Shown here in pieces: positions 37,911 to 47,520 of a DNA stretch of 60,400 nucleotides (the first letter of the stretch is position 1; each line of letters starts with the position of its first letter). The stretch covers positions 1-60,400 of the forward strand of contig CANQGU010000008.1 of assembly GCA_947623465.1 (NCBI GenBank), given 5' to 3'. The notes under the pieces are model-generated. The model saw only the letters and a list, made by a program, of their open reading frames with translations. It ran no database searches and was not told where the DNA came from. Position numbers and translations under genes: made by a program. The stretch comes from an uncultured Clostridia bacterium (GTDB taxonomy: Bacteria; Bacillota; Clostridia; TANB77; CAG-508).

Positions 37911-39659
37911 TTATTCTAATATTGCTTTTATTCTTCTTACACCTGATGAGCTTGATTCTTCTTTTTTAATTTTAAAGTGACCAAGTTCTTTTGTGTTTTC
38001 AACATGTGGTCCTCCGCATAGTTCTAAAGATACATCTCCTATTTTATAAACTGTAACTATATCTCCATATTTTTCTATAAACATTGCTTCTGCACCCATA
38101 GCTATTGCTTCGTCTTTTTTCATTTCTAGCTTTTCTACAGGAATTGCGTCTTCAATCCATTTGTTTACTAAGTCTTCTGTTTGTTTCTTTTCTTCGTCTG
38201 TCATTTTGCTATCATGTGAGAAGTCAAATCTCATTCTTTCCGCCGTAATATTGCTTCCTCTTTGATGTACATGTGAACCTAAAACTTGTTTTAGAGCTGC
38301 ATTTAAAAGGTGTGTTGCTGTATGATATTTTGTTTCTTGTTCCCCTGTGCTTGCTAAGCCTCCTTTAAATTTTTGCTCTGCACCTGCTCTTGATTTTGCT
38401 TGATGCTCTTTAAATAGTTTGTCAAATTCCTCCATTGATATTTTCATGCCATTTTCTTGACTTAAATCTCTTGTTACCTCTGGTGGAAAGCCATATGTAT
38501 CATATAGTCTAAATACTATTTCTCCTGGAACTAAATCTTTTCCCTCTTGTTTTAATTTATTTATGTCTTTGTAAAATTCTCTTTCTCCTTTGTCTAGTGT
38601 TTTTACAAATTTGTCTTTTTCTTCTATTATTACTGTTTTTATTTGTTCTTTGTTTTTTTCTAGGTCTGGATATAATTCTTTTAAAGCTTCTACATTTATA
38701 TCTATTAAATTACCTAATTCATTAAGATTTATTCCAATTTTATTCATATGTCTTATCATTCTTCTTATTAAACGACGAAGTACATATCCTCTATCTAAGT
38801 TTGATGGTCTTCCTCCATCTGAAATTACCATTATACTAGAACGCAAATGCTCTGCAATTATTCTTCTGCTTTCTATTAAATCCTCTTGTTGCAATTCTTG
38901 TAACTTGTCCATTACTGGCTTAAATATTTCTGTGTCAAATGGTGTTTCTTTTCCTTGAAGTAACATTGCCATCCTTTCTAGTCCTAATCCTGTATCTACA
39001 TTGTGTTGTTTTAATGTTTCTAATGTTCCATCTTCTTTTTTGAAAAATTCCATAAATACATTATTCCAAATTTCTACATATTTTCCACAATCACAATCAG
39101 GATTACATTCTGGAGAACATTTTGGTTTTCCTGTGTCATAAAACATTTCTGTGTCAGGTCCACATGGTCCTGTTTCTCCTGCTATCCACCAATTATCTTT
39201 TAAGAAATATATTCTTTCTCTTGGAATTCCTTCTTTTTCCCATATAGATGCTGAAAGCTCATCTTTTGGTAATTGTTCATTTCCATCAAAACATGTAACA
39301 GATAGCTTTTCTGCCGGAATTCCTAATTCTTTAGTTAAGAATTCAAAACTCATTTTTATAGATTCTTCTTTAAAATAGTCCCCAAGTGACCAGTTCCCTA
39401 GCATTTCGAAGTATGTCAAATGACGGTTATCTCCTACTTCATCTATATCGTTTGTTCTTAAACATTTTTGGTAATCTGTAAGTCTTGTTCCAGCAGGATG
39501 TTCCTCACCTAATAAGTATGGTACTAATGGTTGCATCCCAGCTGTTGTAAATAATACAGATGGGTCATTTTCTGGTATTAATGGTGATGATGGTATAATG
39601 CTGTGTCCATGTGCTTTAAAAAAGTTTAAATATTTATTTCTTATTTCTATTGCTCTCAT
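37911..39659 (-). CDS. alaS: Compact alanyl-tRNA synthetase lacking the beta-barrel linker and C-Ala domain
   Basis: The 582-residue enzyme charges tRNA-Ala. The class II catalytic core is complete: TTAGMQPLVPYLLG, RHLTYFEMLGNWS, GPCGPDTEMF and GLGLERMAMLLQG. The tRNA-recognition helices follow (RRMIRHMNKIG). The editing SAD domain is present with HTATHLLNAAL and the zinc motif CGGPHV. Common bacterial AlaRS is about 870 residues. Here the sequence passes from KFKGGLAS almost directly into the SAD domain, and the protein stops right after GVRRIKAI, so the barrel preceding the editing domain and the C-terminal C-Ala domain are missing. The TAA is natural and no CGG is near. Confidence 0.9.
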   Translation of the reverse strand: MRAIEIRNKYLNFFKAHGHSIIPSSPLIPENDPSVLFTTAGMQPLVPYLLGEEHPAGTRLTDYQKCLRTNDIDEVGDNRHLTYFEMLGNWSLGDYFKEESIKMSFEFLTKELGIPAEKLSVTCFDGNEQLPKDELSASIWEKEGIPRERIYFLKDNWWIAGETGPCGPDTEMFYDTGKPKCSPECNPDCDCGKYVEIWNNVFMEFFKKEDGTLETLKQHNVDTGLGLERMAMLLQGKETPFDTEIFKPVMDKLQELQQEDLIESRRIIAEHLRSSIMVISDGGRPSNLDRGYVLRRLIRRMIRHMNKIGINLNELGNLIDINVEALKELYPDLEKNKEQIKTVIIEEKDKFVKTLDKGEREFYKDINKLKQEGKDLVPGEIVFRLYDTYGFPPEVTRDLSQENGMKISMEEFDKLFKEHQAKSRAGAEQKFKGGLASTGEQETKYHTATHLLNAALKQVLGSHVHQRGSNITAERMRFDFSHDSKMTDEEKKQTEDLVNKWIEDAIPVEKLEMKKDEAIAMGAEAMFIEKYGDIVTVYKIGDVSLELCGGPHVENTKELGHFKIKKEESSSSGVRRIKAILE

Positions 39660-39972
39660 TAAATCATCCCTCTTTCTCTTTGCTTAAAATCTTTTCAATT
39701 ATATAGCAAAATGCCTAAAATATCAAGGTTTATTTTCAATTTTTTTATTTCGTGATTTTTTCACGTTTTTATTTAACATTTTCGTGATTTTTCCACGTTT
39801 TTTATTTAGCTATTTCATAATTTATTTATTTTTTTATGCAATGATTTATTTTTACAACCTGTATTTGTATATTTTATTACTTTATTGTTAATAATAGGAA
39901 AAAAGGAGATTTAGTTTTAATTCATATCTATGTTTGTCCTACAAACATAGTAAGAAAGGAAAGAATTTTTAT
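39660..39972. terminator. Gene-free stretch between alaS and gerAA with two tandem hairpins
   Basis: CGTGATTTTTTCACG (39751-39765) and CGTGATTTTTCCACG (39783-39797) are two near-identical short hairpins in tandem, each followed by T. They could act as repeated weak terminators. The rest is AT-rich and must hold the divergent promoters of alaS and the gerA operon, which I cannot place with confidence. Confidence 0.4.
39928..39950 (+). promoter_or_regulatory. Stem-loop in the gerAA leader
   Basis: CTATGTTTG (39928-39936) and CAAACATAG (39942-39950) form a perfect nine-base-pair stem with loop TCCTA, ending just before the AAGAAAGGAAAG ribosome site. It could protect the mRNA 5' end or tune translation. 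Confidence 0.45.
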
Positions 39973-41627
39973 ATGAATTTTAAAGATATATTCAAATATA
40001 CTCCAAGCAGAGATTACAGTTTCACTTTAAAAGCTGTTAATTCAAATAATGTAACAGAACATGATAGTGAAAAAAAGATTTCGGGAAGTTATGACTTAGA
40101 TTTAAAATATATGAAAAATAAATATAGTTCACTAATTAATAGTGACATTCAAATAAGAGAATTTTTGCTTACTGCAAGAGATACGCGGATATAAGGCTTT
40201 TTTAGTTTATATAGATGGAATGGTGGATTCTGATTTAGTAAATAGGTTTGTATTAGATCCTTTAATGCTTAGAAATAAAAATAATACTTTTGATGGAAAT
40301 GTTGATACAAAAACACTTTCTCAAGATGAAGTTAGAGTAAAAAAGAATCAAAAATTCAATTTAGAAGAATATCTATATTCCAATTTAATACCTCAAAACA
40401 ATTTAAAAAAACAAGAAAAATTTTCTGAAATAATTGATGGTATTAATTCAGGAAACTGTGCCCTTTTTGTAGATACAGTAAAAACAGCATTTGATATTGA
40501 TGTTAAAGGCTTTAAACAAAGAGGGGTTGAAGCTCCTAAAAATGAAATAATTATTAAAGGTCCTCAAGAAGCTTTTTCTGAAAATATAAGAACAAATACT
40601 TCTCTTTTAAGAAGAATTGCAAATAATGAAAATTTAATTATTGAAAACTTCTCTGTTGGAAATATAAGTAAAACCAAAGTTGCAGTTTGCTATATGTCAA
40701 ATATTGCAAATCCAAATTTAGTAGAAGAAGTAAAATACAGAGTTACAAACTTATCTTTAGATGCATTAATTTCTACAGGTCAATTAGAACAATTAATTAC
40801 AGACAATGATAATATTGGAATTCCTACTCTTTTATCTACTGAAAGACCTGATAAATGCTCTAAATTTTTAATGCAAGGTAGAGTTGTTGTTTTAGTTAAT
40901 GGAAATCCTTATGCAATAATTACTCCTGCTGTTTTAATAGACTTTTTATCTTCTCCTGAAGATACTAATTTAAAAGTAAGTTTTGCAAACTTTTTGAAAG
41001 TTCTAAGATTTTTAGCTTATTTTATAACACTTCTTGCTCCACGGAATTTTTATTGCAATAACTAGTTTTCATCAAGAGCTCTTACCTACAGAATTACTGT
41101 TTTCAATTTTAGCTAGCCGAGAAAGTGTACCATTTCCAATAATTTTCGAACTTTTAATTATGGAACTTTCTTTTGAGTTAATTCGTGAATCTGGTTTAAG
41201 GGTTCCATCCCCTATTGGTGCAACAATTGGTATTGTTGGAGCATTAATTTTAGGAGATGCTGCAGTTAATGCTCGTATTGTTAGCCCTATATTAATTATA
41301 GTAGTTGCAATTACCGGTCTTAGCTCATATGCAATTCCAGATTACAGCTTTTCTTTTCACTTAAGAATATACAGATTTTTATTTGTATTTTTAGGATATA
41401 TAGCTGGATTTTTAGGAATAGGAATTGGATTTTTTGTTTACCTTAACTTACTATGTAGCTTAGAATCTTTTGGAGTAAACTTTACTTCTCCATTAATTCC
41501 TTCTCTTGCTTTTGGAACTAACAACTATTTTGTAAAACCTGCATGGAAACAAGAGAAAAGGGCAAGTTATATTTTACCTAAGAAAAAGGAAGAAGCCCCA
41601 AAAATAAGCAAAAAGTGGGATGCTTAA
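39973..41627 (+). CDS. gerAA: Spore germinant receptor A subunit (GerAA), requires two CGG recoding events
   Basis: Three partial frames join into a 550-residue GerAA-family protein when C is skipped at CGG 40186-40188 and again at 41042-41044. The first joint reads LLTARDT-G-YKAFLVYIDGMVD, the second FITLLAP-G-IFIAITSFHQELLPT. Both match the family signatures closely. Five or so membrane helices follow in the C-terminal half, with LRVPSPIGATIGIVGALILG. GerAA forms the receptor complex with GerAB and GerAC in the spore inner membrane and senses nutrients. The start at 39973 follows AAGGAAAG. No shift-free reading gives a usable receptor. Confidence 0.9.
40186..40188 (+). other. First CGG recoding site in gerAA
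   Basis: The context is ACG CGG ATA TAA, so frame 0 would stop two codons later. The shifted frame reads ACG GGA TAT (Thr-Gly-Tyr). Confidence 0.88.
41042..41044 (+). other. Second CGG recoding site in gerAA
   Basis: The context is CCA CGG AAT. The shifted frame reads CCA GGA ATT, giving the conserved Ala-Pro-Gly turn before a membrane helix. Confidence 0.9.
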
Positions 41628-41629
41628 GA

Positions 41630-41733
41630 GCGGTCAATTGGGACGTGCTTTTTTGACCGCTTTTTTATAAAATTTTTAAATAAAAAATGGACAAATTGAA
41701 AAGCGGTCAAAAAAGCACGTCCCAATTGACCGC
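41630..41733. repeat. Long perfect inverted repeat between gerAA and gerAB
   Basis: Two 31-bp arms (41630-41660 and 41703-41733) are exact reverse complements and extend four more bases into the 42-bp spacer. Each arm is itself a hairpin with GCGGTCAA and TTGACCGC ends around the core GACGTGCTTTT. The same core appears at 15817-15845. The element lies inside the gerA operon and could reduce readthrough into gerAB. It resembles a REP-type pair. Confidence 0.75.
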
Positions 41734-41768
41734 CTCGCTCCAAAAAAAAGAAAGGAGTTTTTGAATAA

Positions 41769-42863
41769 ATGGGAAATCAAAAACTAGAAAATATAGAAGC
41801 TATTGCATTTTTTTGTATCATAACATTTAATGGAATAATATTTTCTACAAGTAAAATTATATTTAATGAAAGTATTTCGGGAAGTCTTATTAACTCTGTT
41901 TTAATAACTATTCTTGCTTGCCTTGTCGTCCTTGCATATTCTTTTCTTTTAAAAAAATTCTCTAGTAAAAACTTGCTAGATGTGTCAGATTATCTTGGTG
42001 GAAAAACTTTAAGATTTTTTATTGGTATTGCATTTATTATTTATTTTACTGTAAGAGCTTCTATTTTCTTAAAGAAAATAAGTAGCTGTTTAGAAATTGT
42101 GTATTACCCAATGACAAATATTATTTTTATTGTTTTACTTTTTATAATTGCGACAGGCATTATTTGTCAGTTTAAAAATATAAGTATATGCAAAACCGCT
42201 GTATTTATGCTACCTATTTTATTTTCATTAGTTGTACTTATTTTTATAGGTAATTCTAAAAATTTTAGTTTTGAAAATCTTTACCCATTACTTGGAAATG
42301 ATATTAAAACTACTTTTTTTACTGGCTTAAGTAATTTATTTGCATTTAGTGGAATAGCTTATTTACTTTTTTTACCTAGTAAACTTAAAAATCCAAAAAG
42401 CTTTACCAAAATTTCTTTAATAAGTGTTATCCTCTCTGGAGTGTTTTTATTTATTGCACTTGGAAATATTTTGTTTTTGTATTATGACACTATTGGAAAT
42501 AGCGAGCTTTTCCCTTTATACTTATGTGTAAGATATATTGAATTTGGTACCTTTTTCCAAAGACTTGATGCAGTATTTTTATCTTTATGTATAATAGGTG
42601 CAATAAGCTTTTTAGCATTAAATACTTATCTTGCTGTAGATATTTTAAAAAATATCACATCACTTTCTGACAATAGACCTTTAGTTTATCCATATCTTTT
42701 AATTATTTTTGCTGTTGCTTTATCTATAAAACAAAATTCAACTCTTGAATTTATGGAAAATATTGTATCTAAAATACTATTTTTTACTATTGTAATTTCC
42801 TTTACATTTGTTGTTTTAATTTTAGCTAATGTAAAGAAAAAAGTAAAAGGAGGTTCAAATTGA
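41769..42863 (+). CDS. gerAB: Spore germination permease-like B subunit
   Basis: The 364-residue protein has ten hydrophobic helices and the APC-superfamily layout of GerAB/spore permeases, with KNLLDVSDYLGGKTLRFFIG early and FPLYLCVRYIEFGTFFQRLD in the second half, which match the family pattern. GerAB binds the germinant in Bacillus receptors. AAAGGAG precedes the ATG. The stop overlaps the gerAC start. Confidence 0.92.
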   Translation: MGNQKLENIEAIAFFCIITFNGIIFSTSKIIFNESISGSLINSVLITILACLVVLAYSFLLKKFSSKNLLDVSDYLGGKTLRFFIGIAFIIYFTVRASIFLKKISSCLEIVYYPMTNIIFIVLLFIIATGIICQFKNISICKTAVFMLPILFSLVVLIFIGNSKNFSFENLYPLLGNDIKTTFFTGLSNLFAFSGIAYLLFLPSKLKNPKSFTKISLISVILSGVFLFIALGNILFLYYDTIGNSELFPLYLCVRYIEFGTFFQRLDAVFLSLCIIGAISFLALNTYLAVDILKNITSLSDNRPLVYPYLLIIFAVALSIKQNSTLEFMENIVSKILFFTIVISFTFVVLILANVKKKVKGGSN

Positions 42864-44359
42864 AAGTTGCTCTTAAATGGATAATATTTTTAATTTCTAT
42901 ATTAATATTTTTATATGCTTTTTCTTCATCATATTCTTCTGAAAGCATCGACCATCTTGACTATATTATAGCAATAGGAATAGATTCTGTAGAAAATAGT
43001 GATAATTTTGAGTATTCTTTTGAGTTTGCAAATATATCTTCTTTTTCTGAAAATGCTTCTTCTGAAGATAGCAAGCCTATTGTAAATAAAGTTTTAGCAC
43101 CTTCAATTTCTGGTGCAATTAATATAATGAATTCTTATGTTGGAAAACAAATAAACTTATCACATTGCAAAGTAATTATTTTTTCTGATACAGTAGCACA
43201 AAAGGGTATTATTTCTGATGTAGCATCCCTTATGAATGATACTCAAATCAGACCAACTGTTAATGTTTTAGTTTCTGAAGTAGAAGCAAACAAATATATA
43301 GAAGGTTCGGTGTCTTCTTTGGAAAAAGTTTTAACGAAATATTATGATATTTTTCCGACTTCTAGTGAATATACAGGATATACATCAAATATAACTTTAG
43401 AGGAATTTTATAATAATCTTACAAATGAAAATGTTGGTGCTGTTGCAATTTTAGGTAGGACTGTAAAATCTTCTAAAAAAGAAGAACAGTCTAGCTCTGA
43501 TTCTGGAGGTAGTTCTTCCTCAGATAATTCTTCTACAAGTAGTTCATCAAGTGAAAGCGAAGAATCTAATCAATCTCAGGAATCAAACAGCACACAAAAT
43601 GAAAGTCAAGGAAAAAATCAAGAACAAAACCAAGGACAAGGTGAACAACAGCAGCAAAACCAAGAACAGAGCCAAGGGCAAGATGAACAGCAACAGCAAA
43701 ACCACGGACAAAACCAAGAACAAGCTCAAGAGCAACAAAGCCAACAACAAAATCAAAATGGAACTAGTCATGAAAATCCATCAGAAACTACAAGTCAAGG
43801 TCAATCTGTTTTAGAAGGAGACCGTGGAACAGAAAATATAGGATTATGTGTGTTTAAAGATGACAAAGATATTGGACATTTAACTGCGATAGAAACTCTT
43901 TGTTATTCTATGATTATAGATGAGGTTGACAATTTCTATGTTAGATTAGATTCTCCTTATAATGAAAGCCAAAAAATTGATGTATCTATTGACGCACTTT
44001 CGTCTACAAAAATTAGTGTTGATACAAGCAAAGAAAATCCTATTATTAAAATTAAATTAAATTTAACTGGCGAGACATTAAATGGTTTAGATAGCTTAGA
44101 TTATTCTGATACTAAAGTATTAAATGATATAAATGATAATTTAAAACAGTATTTATCTAAAGAGGTTTTAAATTATTTAAATAAAACTTCTAAAGAATTT
44201 AAAGTCGATATTAATGGATTTTATAAAAAAGCTAGAAAACATTTTTTAACATTGAAAGATTTTAAAGACTATAATTGGGCTCAAAAATACGAAAATGCTG
44301 AATTTGATGTTGAGGTTAATTCTGATATTATTTCTAGCAGATTGATACAAAATAGCTAA
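42860..44359 (+). CDS. gerAC: Spore germination protein C subunit with a Ser/Gln-rich insertion
   Basis: The 499-residue Ger(x)C protein starts with a TTG overlapping the gerAB stop, behind AAAGGAGG. The N-terminus is a signal or anchor helix without an obvious lipobox Cys. Domains with family signatures follow (DYIIAIGIDSVEN, NLSHCKVIIFSDTVA and the C-terminal GFYKKARKHF). Between about residues 205 and 320 lies a low-complexity insertion rich in Ser, then Gln, Glu and Asn, which makes the protein about 100 residues longer than the usual 370-400. Confidence 0.9.
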   Translation: MKVALKWIIFLISILIFLYAFSSSYSSESIDHLDYIIAIGIDSVENSDNFEYSFEFANISSFSENASSEDSKPIVNKVLAPSISGAINIMNSYVGKQINLSHCKVIIFSDTVAQKGIISDVASLMNDTQIRPTVNVLVSEVEANKYIEGSVSSLEKVLTKYYDIFPTSSEYTGYTSNITLEEFYNNLTNENVGAVAILGRTVKSSKKEEQSSSDSGGSSSSDNSSTSSSSSESEESNQSQESNSTQNESQGKNQEQNQGQGEQQQQNQEQSQGQDEQQQQNHGQNQEQAQEQQSQQQNQNGTSHENPSETTSQGQSVLEGDRGTENIGLCVFKDDKDIGHLTAIETLCYSMIIDEVDNFYVRLDSPYNESQKIDVSIDALSSTKISVDTSKENPIIKIKLNLTGETLNGLDSLDYSDTKVLNDINDNLKQYLSKEVLNYLNKTSKEFKVDINGFYKKARKHFLTLKDFKDYNWAQKYENAEFDVEVNSDIISSRLIQNS

Positions 44360-44405
44360 AATATAGCTTATGTATCTTGAAAAAATTAAGAGAGGATTTT
44401 TGATT

Positions 44406-44585
44406 ATGAATAATATTTTTATAAAATTGTTTTTTAGTTTGATTTGCTTGTTTATTCTGCTTTACATTATTTCTTTTTCTATTTTTGAAATAAAAAATAA
44501 AAATAATGTTTTTGGTGGTATTGCAACTATTATATTTACTCTAGCAAGTATTATTTATAGTAATATTATTTTTTATATAAATTAA
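44406..44585 (+). CDS. Small two-helix membrane protein at the end of the gerA operon
   Basis: The 59-residue protein consists of two hydrophobic helices joined by a short Lys/Asn loop. The start at 44406 is chosen for the AGAGAGG site. It lies 46 bp after gerAC and before the operon terminator, so it is probably cotranscribed. Small hydrophobic D-type proteins are known next to some ger operons; whether this is one is unproven. Confidence 0.65.
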   Translation: MNNIFIKLFFSLICLFILLYIISFSIFEIKNKNNVFGGIATIIFTLASIIYSNIIFYIN

Positions 44586-44614
44586 CCCTTAGGCATTTTT
44601 TGCCTAAGGGTTAA
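44582..44614. terminator. Bidirectional terminator after the gerA operon
   Basis: TTAACCCTTAGGCA and TGCCTAAGGGTTAA form a perfect 14-bp stem around a five-T loop, and T-rich or A-rich flanks serve both convergent genes. Confidence 0.88.
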
Positions 44615-44622
44615 TTTAATTT

Positions 44623-46899
44623 TTATTTTAAATATAACACTACACGGAAACCAACTGTAACATGTGGATTAACATCAATATTGTCCGCAGTTCTTCCCCA
44701 TACTATTGGCCCACTACTACCATAATCATTAAATCCTCCTCCACGAATAATATGATGTGTTGCATTTTCTATGTCTTCTTCTTTTATTGTAGTAGTTTCA
44801 GACCCTTCAACTCCATTTTCTGTTGTTCTTTCAAACATATTACCACCTAAATCATATATATTAAATGTTTTAAAATCTTCACTCGCTCCTGTTGATAGTT
44901 CTAATCTATTTGTTCCTTGCCCTTTAGGAGCACCTTCTACTAATCCTTTTTTATATGATGTTGGTTTGGGCCAAGTACTTGAGTCATGAATTGCATATAA
45001 AGTATTTATATCTTCAAATTTAGTTGATGTATTATCAATATAATTACCTATATTGCTTGAATTAGTTATACTTTTACTACTATCATATTTACTTATTACT
45101 CTACAAATTGTATCCCATGCATGTGAATCTATTAAATAGCTTTTTACATCTTTTTTATTAATCATTTTTTCTGATACTTTTTTTGCGTTTGTATAATCTA
45201 TAGCATTCCAAGCCTGTACTCCTTTTTTGCTAACTGGAATATATTGATCCGTATTTTTTGTTATTCCATCTATTTCTGCTACTGAACTATAATATGAATC
45301 TTCATCTTCACTTGCATAAAACGGAGCTGCTTTTGGTACCCCTGCCTCATATCTACCTACATAAAATCCTTCATATTTTTTTATGCTTGGTATTCCAATT
45401 TCATGTGGCTGACTATCTCCCCATGTTCCTCCGTTATACTCAGTTATAGATGGCCAACTTCCTTCTTTTTCTTTATTGTATTCATCTACTGTACATGGTA
45501 TCCATACAAACTCATTTCCATTACTATTTCCTTTAGCATCTAAACTGTCTGTTATAACTATACCTTCGCTTACTTTTTTACCTGAGTCTTTTGTTATTGT
45601 GAATCCTGCAGGAATTGTAATTTTCATTTCATCTGAATCTTTTATTGTTGTAGTTTTATCAAGTATACCATATTTTTTTATATCTGAAATAGTTGTTATT
45701 CCATTATTTGTTATATAAAGTGTAAAATGTGTTCCAATATTATCATAAATATCACTTTCATTGTAATTACTACGATTGCTTGGAGATAATTCAGAGGCAT
45801 AACTACTACCTCTAAGAGTTCGGCTGTCATTTGATGCCTCCTCAAGTGTCCACTCGTATAAATTTCCATTTAAATCATATATATTCATTATTTTATCTGT
45901 TTCTGTTATTCCAGATGTTGTTGGCCCTGAAGCATTTTCTGTATTATATCCGTTTCCTGTCTCTATTACTTTTCCTTTATCGCTTCCCATTAATGCATAA
46001 TTTAACATTGCATCATATTGACTTCCCCATATCATACTTGATTGTACAGATTTTTTAATATTTGTGTATGTTTTTGCCCTTGCATATAATCCGTACCAAC
46101 TTTGAGTTAATTCATTACTAGCTGTTGTTGGTTCTATCTTTTTTGACGTTATCTTTTTTTCTTCTACTCCCATTTCATATCTAGATACATAAAAACCACC
46201 ATTTGTTTTTACACTTTCAATCATTTCATTATAATCTTCTTGCATTGTATCTTTAAATGTTTTTTCATCTTCATATTTTTCTTTTTCATTTGTTAATATA
46301 TTTTTTATTATGTCTAAATTATTTGTATCACTATCATCATCTGAAATAATATCAGGTTCTCTATAACTTGTGGTTCCTTGCCCATAATCTTTTAATTCTG
46401 TTGATGTTATTTCTCCTTCTTCTCCATTAAAATTATATAATGCCCCTTCATAATTTGTTCTACTATTAGCGTCTTTTCCGGAAAAACCTGTCTCAGTAGA
46501 TTCTTTTGCCATTTGCTTGTTTGTTCCTACAACTGTTAAATCTTCGTTTATTGGCACCCATACAAATTCATTTCCATTTTCATCTACACTATCTGTTATT
46601 ATTATTCCTTCACTTGCTACATTTGGTGATTCTTTACTTATAGTAAATCCTGCTGGAATTGTTATTACAACATTATCTTCTGTTAATAAAGTTGTATTTG
46701 CATCTAAAATTTTTCCTTCTTTTTTAATTTTTTCTATACTCACTTCATAATTTTCTTTTACTTGTCTATATTCCCTATCTACAGCAACCTGTTTACTTTG
46801 CATATACATTGCAACACATGCAACAGATGCAACAAAAAACAAGCTTGAAACTAATGCAAATATAGTTATTGATCCTTTTTGATTTTTTAAACTACACAT
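44623..46899 (-). CDS. Surface protein with pilin-like leader and two FGE-sulfatase-like domains
   Basis: The 758-residue protein starts at 46899 after AAAGGAG. Its N-terminus (LKNQKGSITIFALVSSLF) looks like a class III/prepilin-type signal with one membrane helix. Two related domains follow (about residues 70-430 and 440-758). Each contains GIVITDS and GNEFVWVP near the start and a YVGRYEAG or YVSRYEMG loop, then IYDLNGNLYEWT or IYDLGGNMFERT. The second ends in a formylglycine-generating-enzyme-like GGGFND...VGFRVVLYL. Such domains can bind ligands or act as C-type-lectin-like folds and need not be catalytic. Confidence 0.8.
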   Translation of the reverse strand: MCSLKNQKGSITIFALVSSLFFVASVACVAMYMQSKQVAVDREYRQVKENYEVSIEKIKKEGKILDANTTLLTEDNVVITIPAGFTISKESPNVASEGIIITDSVDENGNEFVWVPINEDLTVVGTNKQMAKESTETGFSGKDANSRTNYEGALYNFNGEEGEITSTELKDYGQGTTSYREPDIISDDDSDTNNLDIIKNILTNEKEKYEDEKTFKDTMQEDYNEMIESVKTNGGFYVSRYEMGVEEKKITSKKIEPTTASNELTQSWYGLYARAKTYTNIKKSVQSSMIWGSQYDAMLNYALMGSDKGKVIETGNGYNTENASGPTTSGITETDKIMNIYDLNGNLYEWTLEEASNDSRTLRGSSYASELSPSNRSNYNESDIYDNIGTHFTLYITNNGITTISDIKKYGILDKTTTIKDSDEMKITIPAGFTITKDSGKKVSEGIVITDSLDAKGNSNGNEFVWIPCTVDEYNKEKEGSWPSITEYNGGTWGDSQPHEIGIPSIKKYEGFYVGRYEAGVPKAAPFYASEDEDSYYSSVAEIDGITKNTDQYIPVSKKGVQAWNAIDYTNAKKVSEKMINKKDVKSYLIDSHAWDTICRVISKYDSSKSITNSSNIGNYIDNTSTKFEDINTLYAIHDSSTWPKPTSYKKGLVEGAPKGQGTNRLELSTGASEDFKTFNIYDLGGNMFERTTENGVEGSETTTIKEEDIENATHHIIRGGGFNDYGSSGPIVWGRTADNIDVNPHVTVGFRVVLYLK

Positions 46900-46983
46900 A
46901 TTTTTCTCCTTTATTCTTTTGAATATCAATTTTATTTTACAATATTTATAAAAAAATAGCAAGTGAATTACTTGCCATTTTAT

Positions 46984-47283
46984 TTATACTTTTATTCTTT
47001 TTTTGGTTACTTGTTCAAGTGGTGGTATTAATGGACAATATGTATTATCAGAATTTAAAACCTGAACTTCTACTGTTCTAGTTAATATGTCTGTGTAACT
47101 ATATGTCGCATTTCTTGCTCCTTCGTTATATTTAACCGTAAATAAATTAGAATATACTTTATCTATTGTAGCTTCCTTTTCAAAAGATTTGTTTCTCCCA
47201 AGTGACCCTTTAACTATTATCTTTTGTCCAATTTTGTCTAAAATGTTTGTCTTTAAGTTAACAATATCTGCAGAGCAAATCAT
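46984..47283 (-). CDS. veg: Veg protein
   Basis: The 99-residue protein matches Veg, with an SH3-like barrel seen in IGQKIIVKGSLGRNKSFEKE and the C-terminal SYSYTDILTRTVEVQVL. In Bacillus, Veg is abundant, linked to biofilm matrix control and spore outgrowth. Its position next to yabG is the same as in Bacillus subtilis, which supports both calls. GAAGGTG precedes the ATG. Confidence 0.92.
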   Translation of the reverse strand: MICSADIVNLKTNILDKIGQKIIVKGSLGRNKSFEKEATIDKVYSNLFTVKYNEGARNATYSYTDILTRTVEVQVLNSDNTYCPLIPPLEQVTKKRIKV

Positions 47284-47471
47284 TCATATCACCTTCTATA
47301 TATTTTCTTGTCCAAATTATAGCATTGGTGTATAAAAAAGTCAAAAAGGATATTTTTTTGCCGTGTTCGTCAATTCCTTTTATATCAAGTGTTTTCAGCG
47401 TTTATTTGTCATTGTTACATTTGTGTTACAGTTTTGTTACAAAATTGTAACAATTGATTATTAAACACAAA

Positions 47472-47509
47472 AAGTGTATATTAAAATCTTGTTTTTTTAA
47501 TATACACTT
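47472..47509 (-). terminator. Rho-independent terminator of yabG
   Basis: AAGTGTATATTA and TAATATACACTT form a perfect 12-bp stem downstream of the yabG stop. Confidence 0.7.
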
Positions 47510-47520
47510 AAAAATAAACA

